Source of the DNA: Nicotiana tabacum
Lineage: Eukaryota; Streptophyta; Magnoliopsida; Solanales; Solanaceae
Assembly: GCF_000715075.1 (NCBI RefSeq)
Contig: NC_134096.1
Coordinates: 118,728,698-118,792,697 of the forward strand
DNA: 64,000 nt
Reading direction: 5' to 3'
Position 1 is the stretch's first letter; each line of letters begins with the position of its first letter. Of this stretch, positions 50,961 through 63,029 are shown piece by piece. The notes beneath the pieces are model-generated. The model was given only the letters and a program-made list of their open reading frames with translations, searched no databases and was not told the origin of the DNA. The position numbers were made by a program, and so were the translations under genes.

Positions 50961-53063
50961 TATTGTTTGCCTCAATCATGATCTGTACTTCCCATACTTG
51001 ATTATCTTTTTAAGATGCTTCGTAAAAACACTTATAGAATTGTTGTGAGCTAAGTTTATACTCCGAAGATTAGAGTCTCGTGCTATGGCGCTACCTTCGC
51101 GATACATAACTGGGCATGATTTTTTTTTTATATCCCATGCTAACTATGTGGGTTTCAAATTTTTGACTGGACTTACTGACGATTTTCACATCTCCCCCTT
51201 AGACCAAAGGTTAAGGTCTTGTACTTGTGGATCCTTCTCTTTTGTTGGGATCCAAATAACTTTCTTATCTTCTACAATTCTTTGCAGTTTACATCAGTGA
51301 CGACTCATCTTCCAACTTACTTCTGAGCAATCTTTCTTACTAGAAAAAAATTAATTTACTTACATAAACAGAAAGTTAATGTATTCACAACTATCATATA
51401 CAATCTTAATGATTTAACTCTGCTCACTCTGTCAATCTTGGGGAAACTTCTTTTCGATAACTCTTAAAGGCTATTCTTATGTAGTTTGCACTCTTACTGC
51501 TAGCTGATTTTCTTTTCTTCCGCTGTCACTGTACTTCGGGTTTAACTTAAACTCTTTGAGTTATAACACGTGTTCGATATTTCAAACTGTCATCCACTCA
51601 CTAGAGTTAACCTGGCTAAGTGAATCAAATCTTACCTCTACTAGCTCTGCTGAAATTGCTAATTCAATGTATCTACTCAAAACTTACTTACTATTATTTT
51701 ACTAACCACCTGCTAGTATCATGTATTCTTGTTATGCTTTGAATAACTAAATTTAAGCATAAGGTTATTCCTAACCTCCCTCACCATCCGACCTTATTCT
51801 ACGGTCGCATACTATCTTTTTTTTTTTAACTATGTACATGGATCACAATTAGGGAAAGTTCATCTGTCTTAAACGAAATTGAAATATCTAACCCCAAACT
51901 TTCTATACACTTCAAAATCATATCAGACTATAAACATCTGGGGTAAACACTTAGTCACATAACCTAAGGGGGAACTATCATATCTTTTATCTCACAATAA
52001 TAGCTGCTTCTTATAGTAACTTACTAACGTCGTACTTTCTAGTTCTGATTTGAATAAATTCGAACAACTTACAATCATCCCCTAAAATTTAATATTGCCC
52101 GCTCTTGGTTCTCATTTCGTACATCATATCTTCTTATTCATATGCATGAGTCATACGAAAAACACATCTTTGGTAAAAAAACAAACATTTCTGACTCCTA
52201 GGTCTTTGCCCTTAGGCTATTTTCTGTCCAAAACTATATTGATAAATTCTATGCCCGCCGCGATTATATTCTTAACTTGTGTGTGGAGTCTAACATCTAA
52301 ACTATCATCATCCCACCTATGGATCCATTTTCAAGAATTAAAAGAAATTGTTCTGGGAGGTAAAACACATACGAATACACTACCATGCACAAACTTATTC
52401 TTTAGAGTATACCATCATCTGATAAATCACTTCATGCATTATCTGACGAATCTTGGGTCTTAATCCAGACCTAAAACATGCAAAGATTTTGCTATAATTA
52501 CCGTTACTTGCATTTTCTTTTAGCACCCATAGGCATCACTGTATACTCATAAGTCACCAGAATTTGGATACATTGGAAATTGGAGATCTGGTAATAGAAT
52601 AACTGCTAACTGGCATACTGAATAACCGTAAACCTGCTAACTGAAAGACTGTATAACTGGTAACTGAGGTAAACTGATAACCATAAAACATAATAACTGC
52701 TTTTGCACTTTTTGATTAGGTTATTCTCTAATCTCTACTACTATCTAATGCATCCCACTTTCAATATCCTCTCAAGTCTTATTTGTTACCAACCTTGCCA
52801 GTTATACCCCAATGAGCAATCATCCTTTCTAGAACCTTGGGTTTGTTTTCCCCGTCGCTTGGGCATTCGATACGTCTGGAATTCGATAGGAAGAGAAGGT
52901 TACCTATTGCTCTAAGCTTCATGGCACGATCTAGAGTAGAAAGAAATGAGACAATCCTAAATGTCTTGGTAGTTAACTATTTATATGAGTGGCCGGCACG
53001 CACATATAAAGGAAACTCCACTGGACAAGGTTTCATAGACTCCCTAGGAATCTTAAACCTAGT
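50961..53063 (-). other. Element B internal region with no recognised coding sequence
   Basis: Between the primer site and the integrase remnant lie 2.1 kb where gag, protease and RT would be expected. I find no gypsy motif in any frame. It is AT-rich with a few degenerate GATAACTG-type repeats near 52590-52690. Either these genes were replaced by unrelated sequence, or this is decayed leader of a non-autonomous element. Confidence 0.5.
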
Positions 53064-53075
53064 GCTCTGATACCA
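53064..53075 (-). other. Primer-binding site of element B (tRNA-iMet type)
   Basis: On the minus strand TGGTATCAGAGC follows the LTR end GGGGTATGACA after five bases. Confidence 0.9.
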
Positions 53076-53080
53076 AGATT

Positions 53081-55420
53081 TGTCATACCCCGAACATGGG
53101 CCTGGACATAACACGACACCCGATGCCTAACTATATGCAACCAAGCGAACCAACTGGCTGGCTGAATCAACATGTGACATCATAACATACTTAATGTGGA
53201 AGATAAACTAACACATGTTGATATACTGAAAGTCTGGATGATATAAATCAAAGTGCGAAAATACTAATACAATTGTGAAACATATTTGTAGCCAACATAG
53301 CTTAACATGAAAAGCCTGCGACTCTGTCTAACTATTACTCTAGTCTATGAAGCCCTTAATGAAGTACTAAAAATACTGACTATCTATAAATACTGAAAGA
53401 CTGCAAAGTAATGATAATGCCCCGAAAGAACTGGGGATTACCAAATAGCTGGTACGAGAATCTTAGCGCTCTGAATTGTCAACCTGTAAATCATTACCTG
53501 CATTGTGAGATGCATGCCCCGAGCAAAAGGGATGTCAGTACATTTGAATTGCACTGGTAGGTAAAGCAACTGAAAGAAAGAACTGTAAATGCTAAAACTG
53601 AAACTGAGCTGATAATAGAGAACAAATAACTAACTGAAATGATAATTGCTAAAACTAAAACGGCATTGATAACGGATAACTGATAACTGAAATGATAATT
53701 GATAACTCATAACTGAACAAAGGAAGTAAGGATATGAATACTCCTCTTCTGAATGATGAACAACCTGTTTATCTGAATAAATAAACTGCGGCCTCAGGCC
53801 CAAAGATGCATAAAGCATTAACTGCGGCCTCAGGCCCAAACATGCATAAAGCATTAACTTTGGCCTCAAGCCCAATTATAGGTGTTCAACATTCATGGAT
53901 TTCAATTCTAGAACTGGAAATCATACTGCAATATGTGATGCTGAAATACTGAATAATATTGAGTTACATGATATTTGAATACTGAATAGGACTAGACTGA
54001 GATATGTGTTCTTGAACTGATTATGAAAACTAAAACTTCAATTGTTTATGACATGCTGAGTAATCTAGACTTAGACTCATGGGCATAAAACCCAAGTCTA
54101 TATTGATTACACACTGAGCTCACAACGTTCAGAATGAAAGTCATGAACGAGTTACGAAGCTAGAGAAAAGAAGTTCTGGAACTATTCAAGGAACTAGGCT
54201 TTGCTATACTTCTGACGCAATTAGTAATGTCGTAAAAGAAACATAGTGTAGGGAGAATCATGAACATTCCCAAACATAGAAAGTTAGCCACACATACCTT
54301 AACTTCCTGCTCTTGAGCATAATACAACATTCACCAACCCTTTCAATACAAGTCAAAGGGATTCCATATTAGCAATAATACTCATGTTTTGGTCACTTAG
54401 GCATTTAATCAAACACTTGGTGGGTATAAAGCTTAATATCCCTTATTAATGGTGTTTCTACACCCAACAACCCATTCTCTTACTCCTAGATAAATTCTAA
54501 AACCTCAAATTGTTATAATCAATATCATTGTTCATCACCCATAAGATAAACAACACCCTTAATCAATAACCAACAACCAACAACTCAAATCTATAACTGT
54601 TTATGCTTTTCTATCAGACCCATCAACTCATATCTCATGAACTTAGGGTCTATAATCATTTAGCCAATGCTATAATAAATTATAGGGTGAAGATATTACC
54701 TTTTTGACGTTCAATCCTCTTGAATTCAAGTTCTAGGGTTTCTTCTCTCAACAATGATGTCCTAATCCAGTATCTAATGATTTGAACGGTTTATACATAA
54801 TAATAAGGTGTTGAAAAATTGAAATTAACTTAGAATCACCATTAGAAGTCACCTTGGATAGTAGAGGGACCTTGGGGGAGGTTAGGTTCTTGAGAGCTTC
54901 CCTTTCTAGAGATCAAGGTTTTGAGTTTTGGGGTGTGGGGGACGAAGTAAGGTTTTAAAAATGACCCCCAGGTGCGCTCCCATGCACCTGAAGGCCCAAC
55001 CGCGCACCTAATGTGCAGAAAGGCAGTAGTACTACCACAAGTGCGCAGCCGTGCACGGGACCATCCGGGCGTGCACCTGGCGCGCATATTGCGCATTGCT
55101 CTATAAAATGCACATAACGTTTTGCACGGAGATCCGTTCAGCTCCAAAATATATCATTGGAAAGCTATTTCAAAGGGCTACAACTTTTGTGTTTTTAGGT
55201 TTCCCATATTCCTTACACATTTTCACTACATCCTGCTATAAAAGAGACCTTTTGTAAACTTAGTCGATTTTATCGAATCTTATGCACCCCACTCATCGTC
55301 TTGATTCCAAAATAACTATTTCCATCCATACACATCCCTCTAGGACTTCATATGTCTAAAATATCAAATTAAATCCCATTTAACATACCTACACCTAGTC
55401 TGAATGTACGGGGTGCTACA
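53081..55420 (-). repeat. 5' LTR of element B
   Basis: The LTR is 2340 bp and matches 36073-38414 throughout, including the GCGGCCTCAGGCCCAA array (53785-53880) and the GTGCACGG palindrome block (54960-55090). The array has fewer units than in the 3' LTR. Confidence 0.88.
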
Positions 55421-56336
55421 CTTTTCCCTAATGTACTTATAATTTTTTAGATTATAGTTTGCCGAGGGTTGCCTTTAGAACTGGTTAAGAAATTTTTCAA
55501 GGCCTTTTTTTGGTTATGGGTCTCGGACCTTTTCGAGCCATTTTAATATGGTTGTAGCCTCTTAGTTCAGGTGTTGCCCAGTGGGCTTGTCACCTCGAGT
55601 TATCCGGACTTACCTAAGATAACAGTCCCCGAATGGGGATAGCCGTAGCCTTTAAGGTTCGAGCGCTGCCTAATAGGTCTTGTGCCCCTGGGATCTGATA
55701 GCCCAGGCCGTCTGAGTTTGTCTTTGAATGACAGTCCCCGAGTGGGGGTGATTGTTTGAACCCGAATAAAGGCGGCACTTGGGCTCGATGCCTTTAGGGG
55801 ATCGGATGTAGAAAATTACTTAAGAGAAAAAAGGAAAAGTTTTTAAGGGGCAAGATATTTATCTGCAAAGGTAGAGACTTCTGTTTATTCGTGTGCGTAA
55901 TAGTTACACATGTGTACAAGATTTGTGCCAATGTTTGAGTAGTCTATGTGGGCATGGTTCATTTGACTGTTTGGCCCTTACTGTAAGTCCTATCGATCGA
56001 GCCGAGACCATTCAATCAAAAAGTTTCTTTCCTTGCAAAAGTCATTATCCGAGGGTGATGCCCCCCAGTGTTCGGGGCCGATCGTAGAGAGGCCTCGAAT
56101 ATTGTTATCATGATTTCTGATACTGGTTCATAACCGGCCTTCAATTCTAGGTTAGCACGATTTATTGTTGCCTCCTTAAAAACCTTGCCGGAAAACCCAT
56201 TTAGGACAAAAGCGGTTCAAGGGAAAAAGAGTGCAACGCGTGCTTTCTGGCCTAAAAGCCGTGTTATTCTTTGATGGTCGCCTGCAAGTGTTAGTTCAAA
56301 ATGCAAATAAGTAAAATGAATGAATGGTGTCGTACG
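55421..56336 (-). other. Tat2 noncoding tail, right part
   Basis: It continues the tail broken at 22249. It holds the conserved block with AAGGTTTTTAAGGAGGCAAC on the minus strand (56160-56225), also seen in Tat1 at 4805-4858. Short repeats such as ACAGTCCCCGA(A/G)TGGGG occur at 55630 and 55732. There is no 68-bp array and no gene. Confidence 0.65.
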
Positions 56337-58896
56337 TTAGCAGTAATATCGCTTCAAGTGAGTTATGTTCCAATTGTTCGGTAGTTGCTCACCGTTCATT
56401 GTTCCGAGTATGTATGATTCGTTGCCAATGATCTCGATAATTTGATAAGGACCTTCCCAGTTCGGCCCCAACTTCCCTTCGTTCGGGTTCCAGGTGCTTA
56501 GCGTGACCTTCCTTAACACCAAGTCCCTGACATTGAAATGTCTAAGGTTAGCTCTTTGATTGTAATACCTCTCAATCCGCTGCTTTTGGGCGGCCAACCG
56601 AACAAAGGCGGCTTCACGCTTTTCATCTAATAGCGCCAGGCTTGTATTCCTGGCCTCGTCGTTCGATTCCTTGGTTGAATATTAGAACATGAGACTTGGA
56701 TCTCTGACTTCAACCAGTATTAGAGCTTCGGCACCGTAAACTAGCGAGAATGGGGTGGCCCCGGTACTGGACTTCGAGGTTACGGTATGCCCATAGGACT
56801 TCGGGCACGATTTCCTTCCATTTTTCTTTGGCATCGGTTAACCTCTTTTTGAGGTTTTGCAGTATGGTTTTGTTGGTTGATTCTGCTTGTCCATTTCCAC
56901 TAGGGTGGTAGGGTGTTGATATGATCCTTTTGATCTTATGGTCTTCGAGAAACTTGCTCACTTTGCTGCTGATAAACTGCTTCCCGTTGTTGCACACGAT
57001 CTCGGCCGACATTCCGAACTGACATATAATGTGATCCCAAATGAAATCGATGACTTCTTTTTCTCTAACCTTCTCATATTCTTGGTTTTCCACCCACTGA
57101 AAAAAAATAGTCGGTCATAAATAATATAAATTGAGCCTTACCGGGTGCCCATGAAAGGGGGCCGACGATGTCCATTCCCCACTTCATGAAAGGCCATGGT
57201 GACAAAACTGAATGCAGCAGCTCCCCGGGTTGGTGACTCATCAGAGCATGCCTTTGACATTCATCACATTTTCGTACGAACTCCTTCGCGTCCTTTTCCG
57301 TATCGATCCAGTAGTAACCGGCTCTGATTACTTTTCGAACCAAAGATTTGGCGCCCGAATGATTTCCACAGGTGCCTTCGTGTATTTCCCTTAGAACGTA
57401 CACGGTATCACCTGGTCCTAGACATATAACGAGTGGGCCATCGAATGTTCTTATGAACAGGGTTTCATCTTTGGACAAACTAAATCGGGCAGCCTTCGTA
57501 TGCAAGGCCCTCGATTCCTTTGGATCCGAAGGCAGTTTTTCGGCCTTCAGATATTCTATATATTTGTTTCTCCAGTCCCAAGTTAGGCTCGTTGAGTTAA
57601 TCTCGGCATGTCCTTTTTCCACTACCAATCTCATGAGCTATACGACTGCCCCGAGTTGAACTCGTCGTCCTCGACCGATGATCCTAAGTTAGCAAGGGCA
57701 TCGACCTCACTGTTTTGTTCCCGAAGTACGTGTTGCAAAGTCCATTCCTTGAACCGATGTAATGTTACCTGCAACTTATCTAGGTACCTTTGCATTCGTC
57801 CTTTTCTAACCTTGAACGTCCCATTATCTAGGGAGTCACACTTAGCTTCGATCGCCTCCGCTCCCAAACTTTTGGCTAGTTCGAGACCTGCAATCATGGC
57901 CTCATGTTCGGCATCGTTGTTAGTCAATTTCACAGTCCTAATAGATTGTCTAACTACATTGCCTGTTGGTAGCTTCAATACAATGCCAAGTCTGGACCCT
58001 TTTGCATTCGAGGCACCGTCTGTAAAGAGGGACCAGATCCCCGAGGACATCCCCGAGTTCACCAACAACTCTCTTTCTACCTCGGGTATTAGGGCCGGCA
58101 TAAAATCAACCACGAACTCCGCCAATATTTGAGATTTAATGGCGGTCCGGGGTCGATATTTAATTCAATATCTAACCCGCTGATCTCCACAGCCCATTTG
58201 GCCAATTGTCTTGAGAGCTCAGGTTTATGCATTATATTTCGCAATGGGTAAGTAGTCACAACTCATATAGGATGACATTGAAAATATGGTTTTAGCTTCC
58301 TAGAGGCGCTTAGAAAAGCGAGCGCCAATATTTCTAGGTGAGGGTACCTAGTTTCGGCCTCACCTAGAGTCCTGCTAACATAGTAAATTGGAAATTGCGT
58401 ACCTTGCTCTTCCCGGACCAGGACTCCACTTATCGCTATCTCCGATACTGCTAAGTATAGGTATAGTTGTTAGTCGGTCTTCGGCGTGTTAAGCAACGGT
58501 GGGCTCGATAGATACCACTTGAGTTCCTCCATGACCCGTTGGCACTCCGAGGTCCATAAGAAGTTATTCTTCTTCTTCAATAGTGAGAAGAATCGGTGGC
58601 TCTTATCGGAGGCCCTCGAGATGAATCGCCCCAGGGCGGCTATGCGTCTGGTTAATCTTTGCACGACCTTCACGTTATCCATAATCGTGATATCTTCGAT
58701 GGCTTTGATCTTGTCGGGGTTGATCTCGATTCCCCGGTTGGATACCATGAATCCGAGGAATTTATCTGATCCAACTCCAAATGCAGATTTCTCCGGGTTC
58801 AGCTTCATATTATATTTCTTCAATATGCTAAGGTTTCCTGCAAATGTTTTAAATGGTCCTCTGCTCGCAGGTACTTAACCAACATATCGTCAATGC
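56337..58896 (-). pseudogene. Tat2 pol fragment: RT C-part to integrase end
   Basis: On the minus strand: YxDD-type region (IDDMLV) at the right edge, RT thumb (MKLNPEKSAFGVGSDKFLG), RNase H connection, and archaeal-type RNase H (57631-58125) with LFTDGASNAK, TNNDAEHEA and EAKCDSL. A short deletion then removes the LVVNQV part. Integrase follows, with HHCC finger (EIHEGTCGNH, CDECQRHA), MDIVGPL, VCNNGKQF (the second catalytic Asp of the usual CDNG is Asn) and GNGQAEST. The C-terminal LGPNWEGPYQI and THLKRYYC end in a proper stop. It is less damaged than Tat1 pol but begins abruptly at 58896, where it is joined to the gag of element D. Confidence 0.9.
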
Positions 58897-59152
58897 AACC
58901 GGAATCAACCCCGCCTGAGTCAATGTACCAAACATGCTCAGGAACCGTGCTAAGGTATCATGAAGTCCGAGGGAAACAGCAGGTGCCTCCGGTACCTGCC
59001 CCCCCAACTGGAACTACTGGCGGCTCCTCAACTGCTACTCTGGCAGGTGCCCTAGATGCGACACGTGCTCCTCATCGGCATATGCCTTTGCCCCTAGCGA
59101 CATCTGCTCTGGGGGTAACGTCATCAGGAACTGCAGCTCGTGTCCTCACCAT
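58897..59152 (-). pseudogene. Element D gag N-terminal fragment
   Basis: The start is ATG at 59152 (MVRTRAAVPDDVTPRADVAR), like element C gag (MVRTRTT), directly after the acceptor-like TTCTCTCACAG. A TGA follows 26 codons in. Later residues (DTLARFLSMFGTLTQAG) still read in frame up to the junction with Tat2 RT. Confidence 0.8.
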
Positions 59153-59336
59153 CTGTGAGAGAATGGAATGATAAAAGTTCAAACTTCGAGATCAATGAAC
59201 TCGCACGATAGGAATGAAGGAAGTGAAACTGTCCTAATAGTTTCGTAGCCTCTCGAAGAAAAGTACTGACGTCTCCGTACCAATCAACAAGACTCTACTA
59301 AACTCGCTTATGACTTGTAGCACCTATGAACCTAGA

Positions 59337-59348
59337 GCTCTGATACCA
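59337..59348 (-). other. Primer-binding site of element D (tRNA-iMet type)
   Basis: TGGTATCAGAGC on the minus strand lies three bases after the LTR end GGGTCGTGACA. Confidence 0.92.
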
Positions 59349-60436
59349 ACTTGTCACGACCCAATTTCCCCTCCGTTGGGTATCGTGATGGCACCTAGTC
59401 TTAGGGACTAGGTAAGCCTAACATTTACTGAATAACAACCATAATAAATAACATCTAACAACTTGAAATGGAATTCTTTATAAAAATTTACAATTCCCAA
59501 AACCGGTAGTACAAGTCATAAGCTCTACACAGTGTTTGCTAGAAAAATTCAAAATACAACTGTCTAGAAATAAGAATAACAGTGCAAAACGAAAACTTGA
59601 AGGTGACTCCTAAGCCTGCGAACGCAGCAGCAGGTTTACCTTGAGTCTCCACAGCAACGACACGCACAACTGCTAACGAACAAATACCTGGATCTACACA
59701 AAAATATGCAGAAGTGTAGAATGAGCACACCACAGCGGTGCCCAGTAAGTATCAAGACTAACCTCGGTGGAGTAGTGATGAGAAACAATCAAGACACCTA
59801 CTGGTCTAATAAACTGAACAAGTAAAAGTATAAAAACAGCAGAAAGATGATATCTACATAGACTATGCAATATGACTTACAATACAGTAATGGAAATAAG
59901 AAAGGAAACGTCAAGTATCAGCGAAATACCATAAAAATGACACAGAAAAGTGAATGGAACACAACCTAAATCCGGAATCACAAATACAGCAAGGACAAGT
60001 AATAACTCAGCAACTACAACCGCTTTTAAATCAGGTTTTAGTCATCAAACTCCACGAGGTATCGAACCTCGGACAATCACAACTCACGGGTCTCAATACC
60101 TGAACCCTAGCACTTGGCATCCAGTGCCCTCATAACACCTCATAACCGCACTGACGACTCACATGCCAATAGAGCCATTCTCACATAGAAGGAAAGTAAA
60201 TAAGGGTGAGAATCTATGCTCAACAATATCAAGAACACCTCTTATCCGATAAGAGTGCTTAACTACGTGTATGCTTGCGCAAGTGTCCTAATATAGTCCA
60301 TACTAGCAAATAAGTATAAGGAAAAATAATGGACAACACGTAGAATATTTTCTCACAACTTTCACAAGATAAAGCTCTCACAGTTAAGTGTATCACTACA
60401 CAAATATCAACAACAAGAATGCCCCAGACCATCACA

Positions 60437-60610
60437 AATCAATCCCGGACACAACCCACCTTGTCTAGCCACGTGTGCAATAATAAGGTAAGTGCCCGCC
60501 TTGTCTCGCCACACGTGCATAACAATGTTCCCACCTTGTCTCGCCACATGGGCAACCCATATATATATATATATATATATATATCCCGCCTTGTCACGCC
60601 GCATATACAA
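60437..60610. repeat. Tandem array with AT microsatellite in element D LTR
   Basis: Four copies of a 45-55 bp unit contain CCTTGTCTCGCCACATG-type sequence. An (AT)n run at about 60558-60584 has expanded between copies three and four. Confidence 0.85.
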
Positions 60611-61887
60611 ATATCAATAGTAACAAAAGTACGGCAGAAACCTCGTACATCACAATAAGTACTACAACAACAATGATAATAATACAAAGATATGACAAAT
60701 ACGTCAAGTCAGAAATTCGATCACTCAAGGAAACGGAGGAACTAATTTCACAAGGAGTAGCCACAATAGTGAACGCTAGTCATAATAAGAACAGCTCAGC
60801 AAGAAAGGAAATATTATGTAACAACGGTCAACAATGTACAGTTCGACAACGAGGGAGCTAACACAAGACGAATATTTTCAATTAAGGACAAGTCAACTAA
60901 AATATAGGATATCTAACTTCTTTTAAGGTTGGGCAATTAAGAAAGGGATATAACAACTTCAATTAAGGATAAGCAGTATAAGGATAATCATTTGCCTCAA
61001 CTAAGGATGAACAATTACAGAAGAGATAGTTATAATTTCAGATAAGGATAAGCAGGTAGGGAAAAGACAACATGGCAATAGAAGAGATAACGATTTCAGT
61101 TAAGGCACATATGAATCAAATGAACAACAAGAGTGGATCATGAATCAATTAATTCCAATCAAAGCAGGTAGAATTGATACTGCAAATTAAGAAATGTAAT
61201 CGTAACGAGAACAACTGCATATTCAATGAATATAAGGACCTAAGAATCCTTAAAGGCCAATTTTCCACAAATAAGTTTGGGCACGTACTCGTCACCTCGC
61301 GTACACGGACTACAATTAGCATAGAAGACTCAAATCCTAAGGGGTAGTTCCCCCACACGAAATTAGGCAAGATACTTACCTCAAAGAAGACAGACCGATA
61401 CTCTAAAATGAACTTCTCGGGTGAAATGACCTCCGAGCGGCTCAAATCTAACCAAAATAACTTCAAAGCATAAATAAAACTCATAAGAAACTATTTCGGA
61501 TCATAAAGCCTCAATCTTTATCAAAATCTAAAAATCGACCCAAAAGTCAACCCCCGAGCCCGCACCTCGAAACCCGATAAATTTCACAAAACCCGAATAC
61601 CCATTCCGATATGAGTTCAACCATATAAAAATTATCAAATTTCGATGCCAATTCGTCCCTCAAATCATGACCTTTTTTATTTTGAAAATTTTCTTCAAAA
61701 CACTCCTTTTTCCACATCTCAAAGCACAAATTAAATGATAAAAATAAAGATAAAATCATGGAATGTAATAAATTTTAGGTGAAGAACACTTACCCAATCG
61801 ATGTTTTTGAAAAACCCACAAGGAATTGCTCAAAACCGAGCTCTAAAGTCTAGATATGATAAAAATGGCCTAACCCTCGATTTGAGA

Positions 61888-62250
61888 TCTTATATTCTGC
61901 CCAGGCGTCAAAGCATCGCGAACGCGGAGAAAGGATCGCGTTCGCGAAGAAGAAAAATGTATGCTGCCAGGATAACCCTACGCGAACGCGAGCTAAGGGG
62001 CGAGAACACGAAGGGTAAGAAACAGAACTTAAGCGAACGGTGGAAGAATGACGCGAACGCGAAGAAGAAATAGCCAACAACCCCCAGCTCCGAATTTCTA
62101 CTACGCGAACGCGAGGGAACAGATGCGAACGCAAAGAAGGAGAAAGCAGATTTTCGCGATCACGAACGTGATCATGCGAACGCGAGGAATAATGAATTCC
62201 TCCTCCAAAATTAATCTTCGCGAACGCGAAGGAAGGGATGCGAACGCGAT
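61888..62250 (-). promoter_or_regulatory. GCGAACGCGA motif cluster and TATA-like box of element D LTR
   Basis: About twelve spaced copies of (A/G)CGCGAACGCGA or its reverse occur between 61912 and 62250 in otherwise AT-rich DNA. On the minus strand they stand upstream of GAATATAAG (61895-61889). A TTGG|GTAAGT donor follows about 100 bases on. The arrangement matches element C, though the motif is different. Confidence 0.6.
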
Positions 62251-62948
62251 TAAAGAAACCAAATGACAGAAAATAACAGTTCAAAAATAGAAGGAAATGG
62301 CCTGTAGCCCATCCGAAACACACCCGAGGCCCCGGGGACCGCGTCTAAACACACAAACAAGTTCCATAGCCTAACACAGATTCGCTCGAGGTCTCAAATC
62401 ACATCAAACAACGCCGAAAATATAAATCGCACCACGAATTAAACTTATGAACTTCCAAAACTTCCAACTTCGAATACTCATGCCGAAACCAATCTAACCA
62501 ACCCGGAATGACGTCAAATTTTGCAGGCAAGTCCCAAATAACATAACGGAGCTGTTCCAACCCTCGGAATCGCATTCCGACCCTGATATCAAAAAGTTCA
62601 CTTCCGGTCAAAATCTCCAAAAATTCGACTTTTGCCATTTCAAGCATAAATGAGCTACAGACCTCCAAAATACAATTCAGACACGCCCCTAAGTCCAAAA
62701 TCACTCAACGGAGCTAACGGGACCGACGAAACTCCATTCCGGAGTCGTCCCCATACAGTTCTGACTACGGTCAAAATCCTAAGACTTAAGCTTCTGTTTT
62801 AGGAACTAAGTGTCCCAAATCACTCCGAATCACCCGGTAATTGAATTCAACCACGCAGGCAAGTCAATACACATAATACAAAGCTGCTCAGGGCCTTATG
62901 CCGCCGGACGGGACTTAAGTTCTCAAAACGACTGGCCGGATCATCCCA

Positions 62949-63029
62949 GGGTCGATCTTCAGTCCTTTATTGTCATGTTTCGAATTTGATCCACCATGTC
63001 GTAGGCGAACTCGATTTCGACCGTATACA
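62949..63029 (-). repeat. Remnant of Tat2 5' LTR
   Basis: These 81 bp (GTCGATCTTCAGTCC to CCGTATACA) match the inner end of the LTR at 18790-18869 and stop exactly at the LTR terminus CA. In minus-strand terms this is the first 81 bp of the 5' LTR. The rest was lost beside element D. Confidence 0.8.

Larger units (their letters stand above)
36073..55420 (-). mobile_element. Element B: internally deleted Tekay-like LTR retrotransposon carrying element C
   Basis: Two same-orientation LTRs of about 2.34 kb bound it. In plus orientation they run TGTCA(C/T)AC(T/C)CCGAAC to GGGGT(A/G)(T/C)TACA. On the minus strand a tRNA-iMet primer site follows the right-hand LTR and a purine tract precedes the left-hand one. 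Only the RNase H-integrase linker and parts of integrase are recognisable. The flanks CGTTT (36068-36072) and CTTTT (55421-55425) agree at four of five positions, and Tat1 has CTTTT at this site. Removing element C leaves about 8.2 kb. Confidence 0.85.
58897..62948 (-). mobile_element. Element D: Tekay/Del-type element, 5' LTR plus gag start only
   Basis: On the minus strand, a 5' LTR (62948-59352), a tRNA-iMet primer site and the first part of gag are followed at 58896 by Tat2 RT sequence. The rest of D, and everything of Tat2 from its 5' LTR to mid-RT, are gone. The simplest reading is insertion of D into the Tat2 5' LTR followed by one large deletion. Confidence 0.8.
59352..62948 (-). repeat. 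5' LTR of element D
   Basis: The LTR is 3597 bp. On the minus strand it begins TGGGATGATCCGGCCAGTCG, related to the TGTAATGACCCGGCCGGTCG start of element C. It has a CpG-rich cluster (62250-61904), a TATA-like box (61895-61889), donor matches (GT at 61793 and 61379) and a tandem array near 60437-60610. No partner LTR lies in the window. Confidence 0.82.
18238..63029 (-). mobile_element. Second Tat element (Tat2), interrupted by elements A, B, C and D
   Basis: In plus coordinates it reads 3' LTR (18238-18869), antisense gene (19258-21970), noncoding tail to 22249, insertions A and B, the rest of the tail and pol (55421-58896), element D (58897-62948), and the outer 81 bp of a 5' LTR (62949-63029). 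Removing A and B restores collinearity with Tat1: GGTATGACC...ACTTTTCCC here against GTGTTACCGAAACTTTTCCC there. The 5-bp flanks outside the two LTR ends (ACATC and ATCCA) do not match. The right LTR remnant is therefore assigned to Tat2 by orientation and position only. Confidence 0.8.

Noticed and set aside
57608..58132. 174-codon open frame on the plus strand
   Set aside because: It is the exact antisense of the Tat2 archaeal-type RNase H, whose motifs are clear on the minus strand.
61850..62323. 157-codon minus-strand frame and overlapping plus-strand frames
   Set aside because: They arise from the repeated GCGAACGCGA words in the element D LTR, which read open in several frames. There is no domain.
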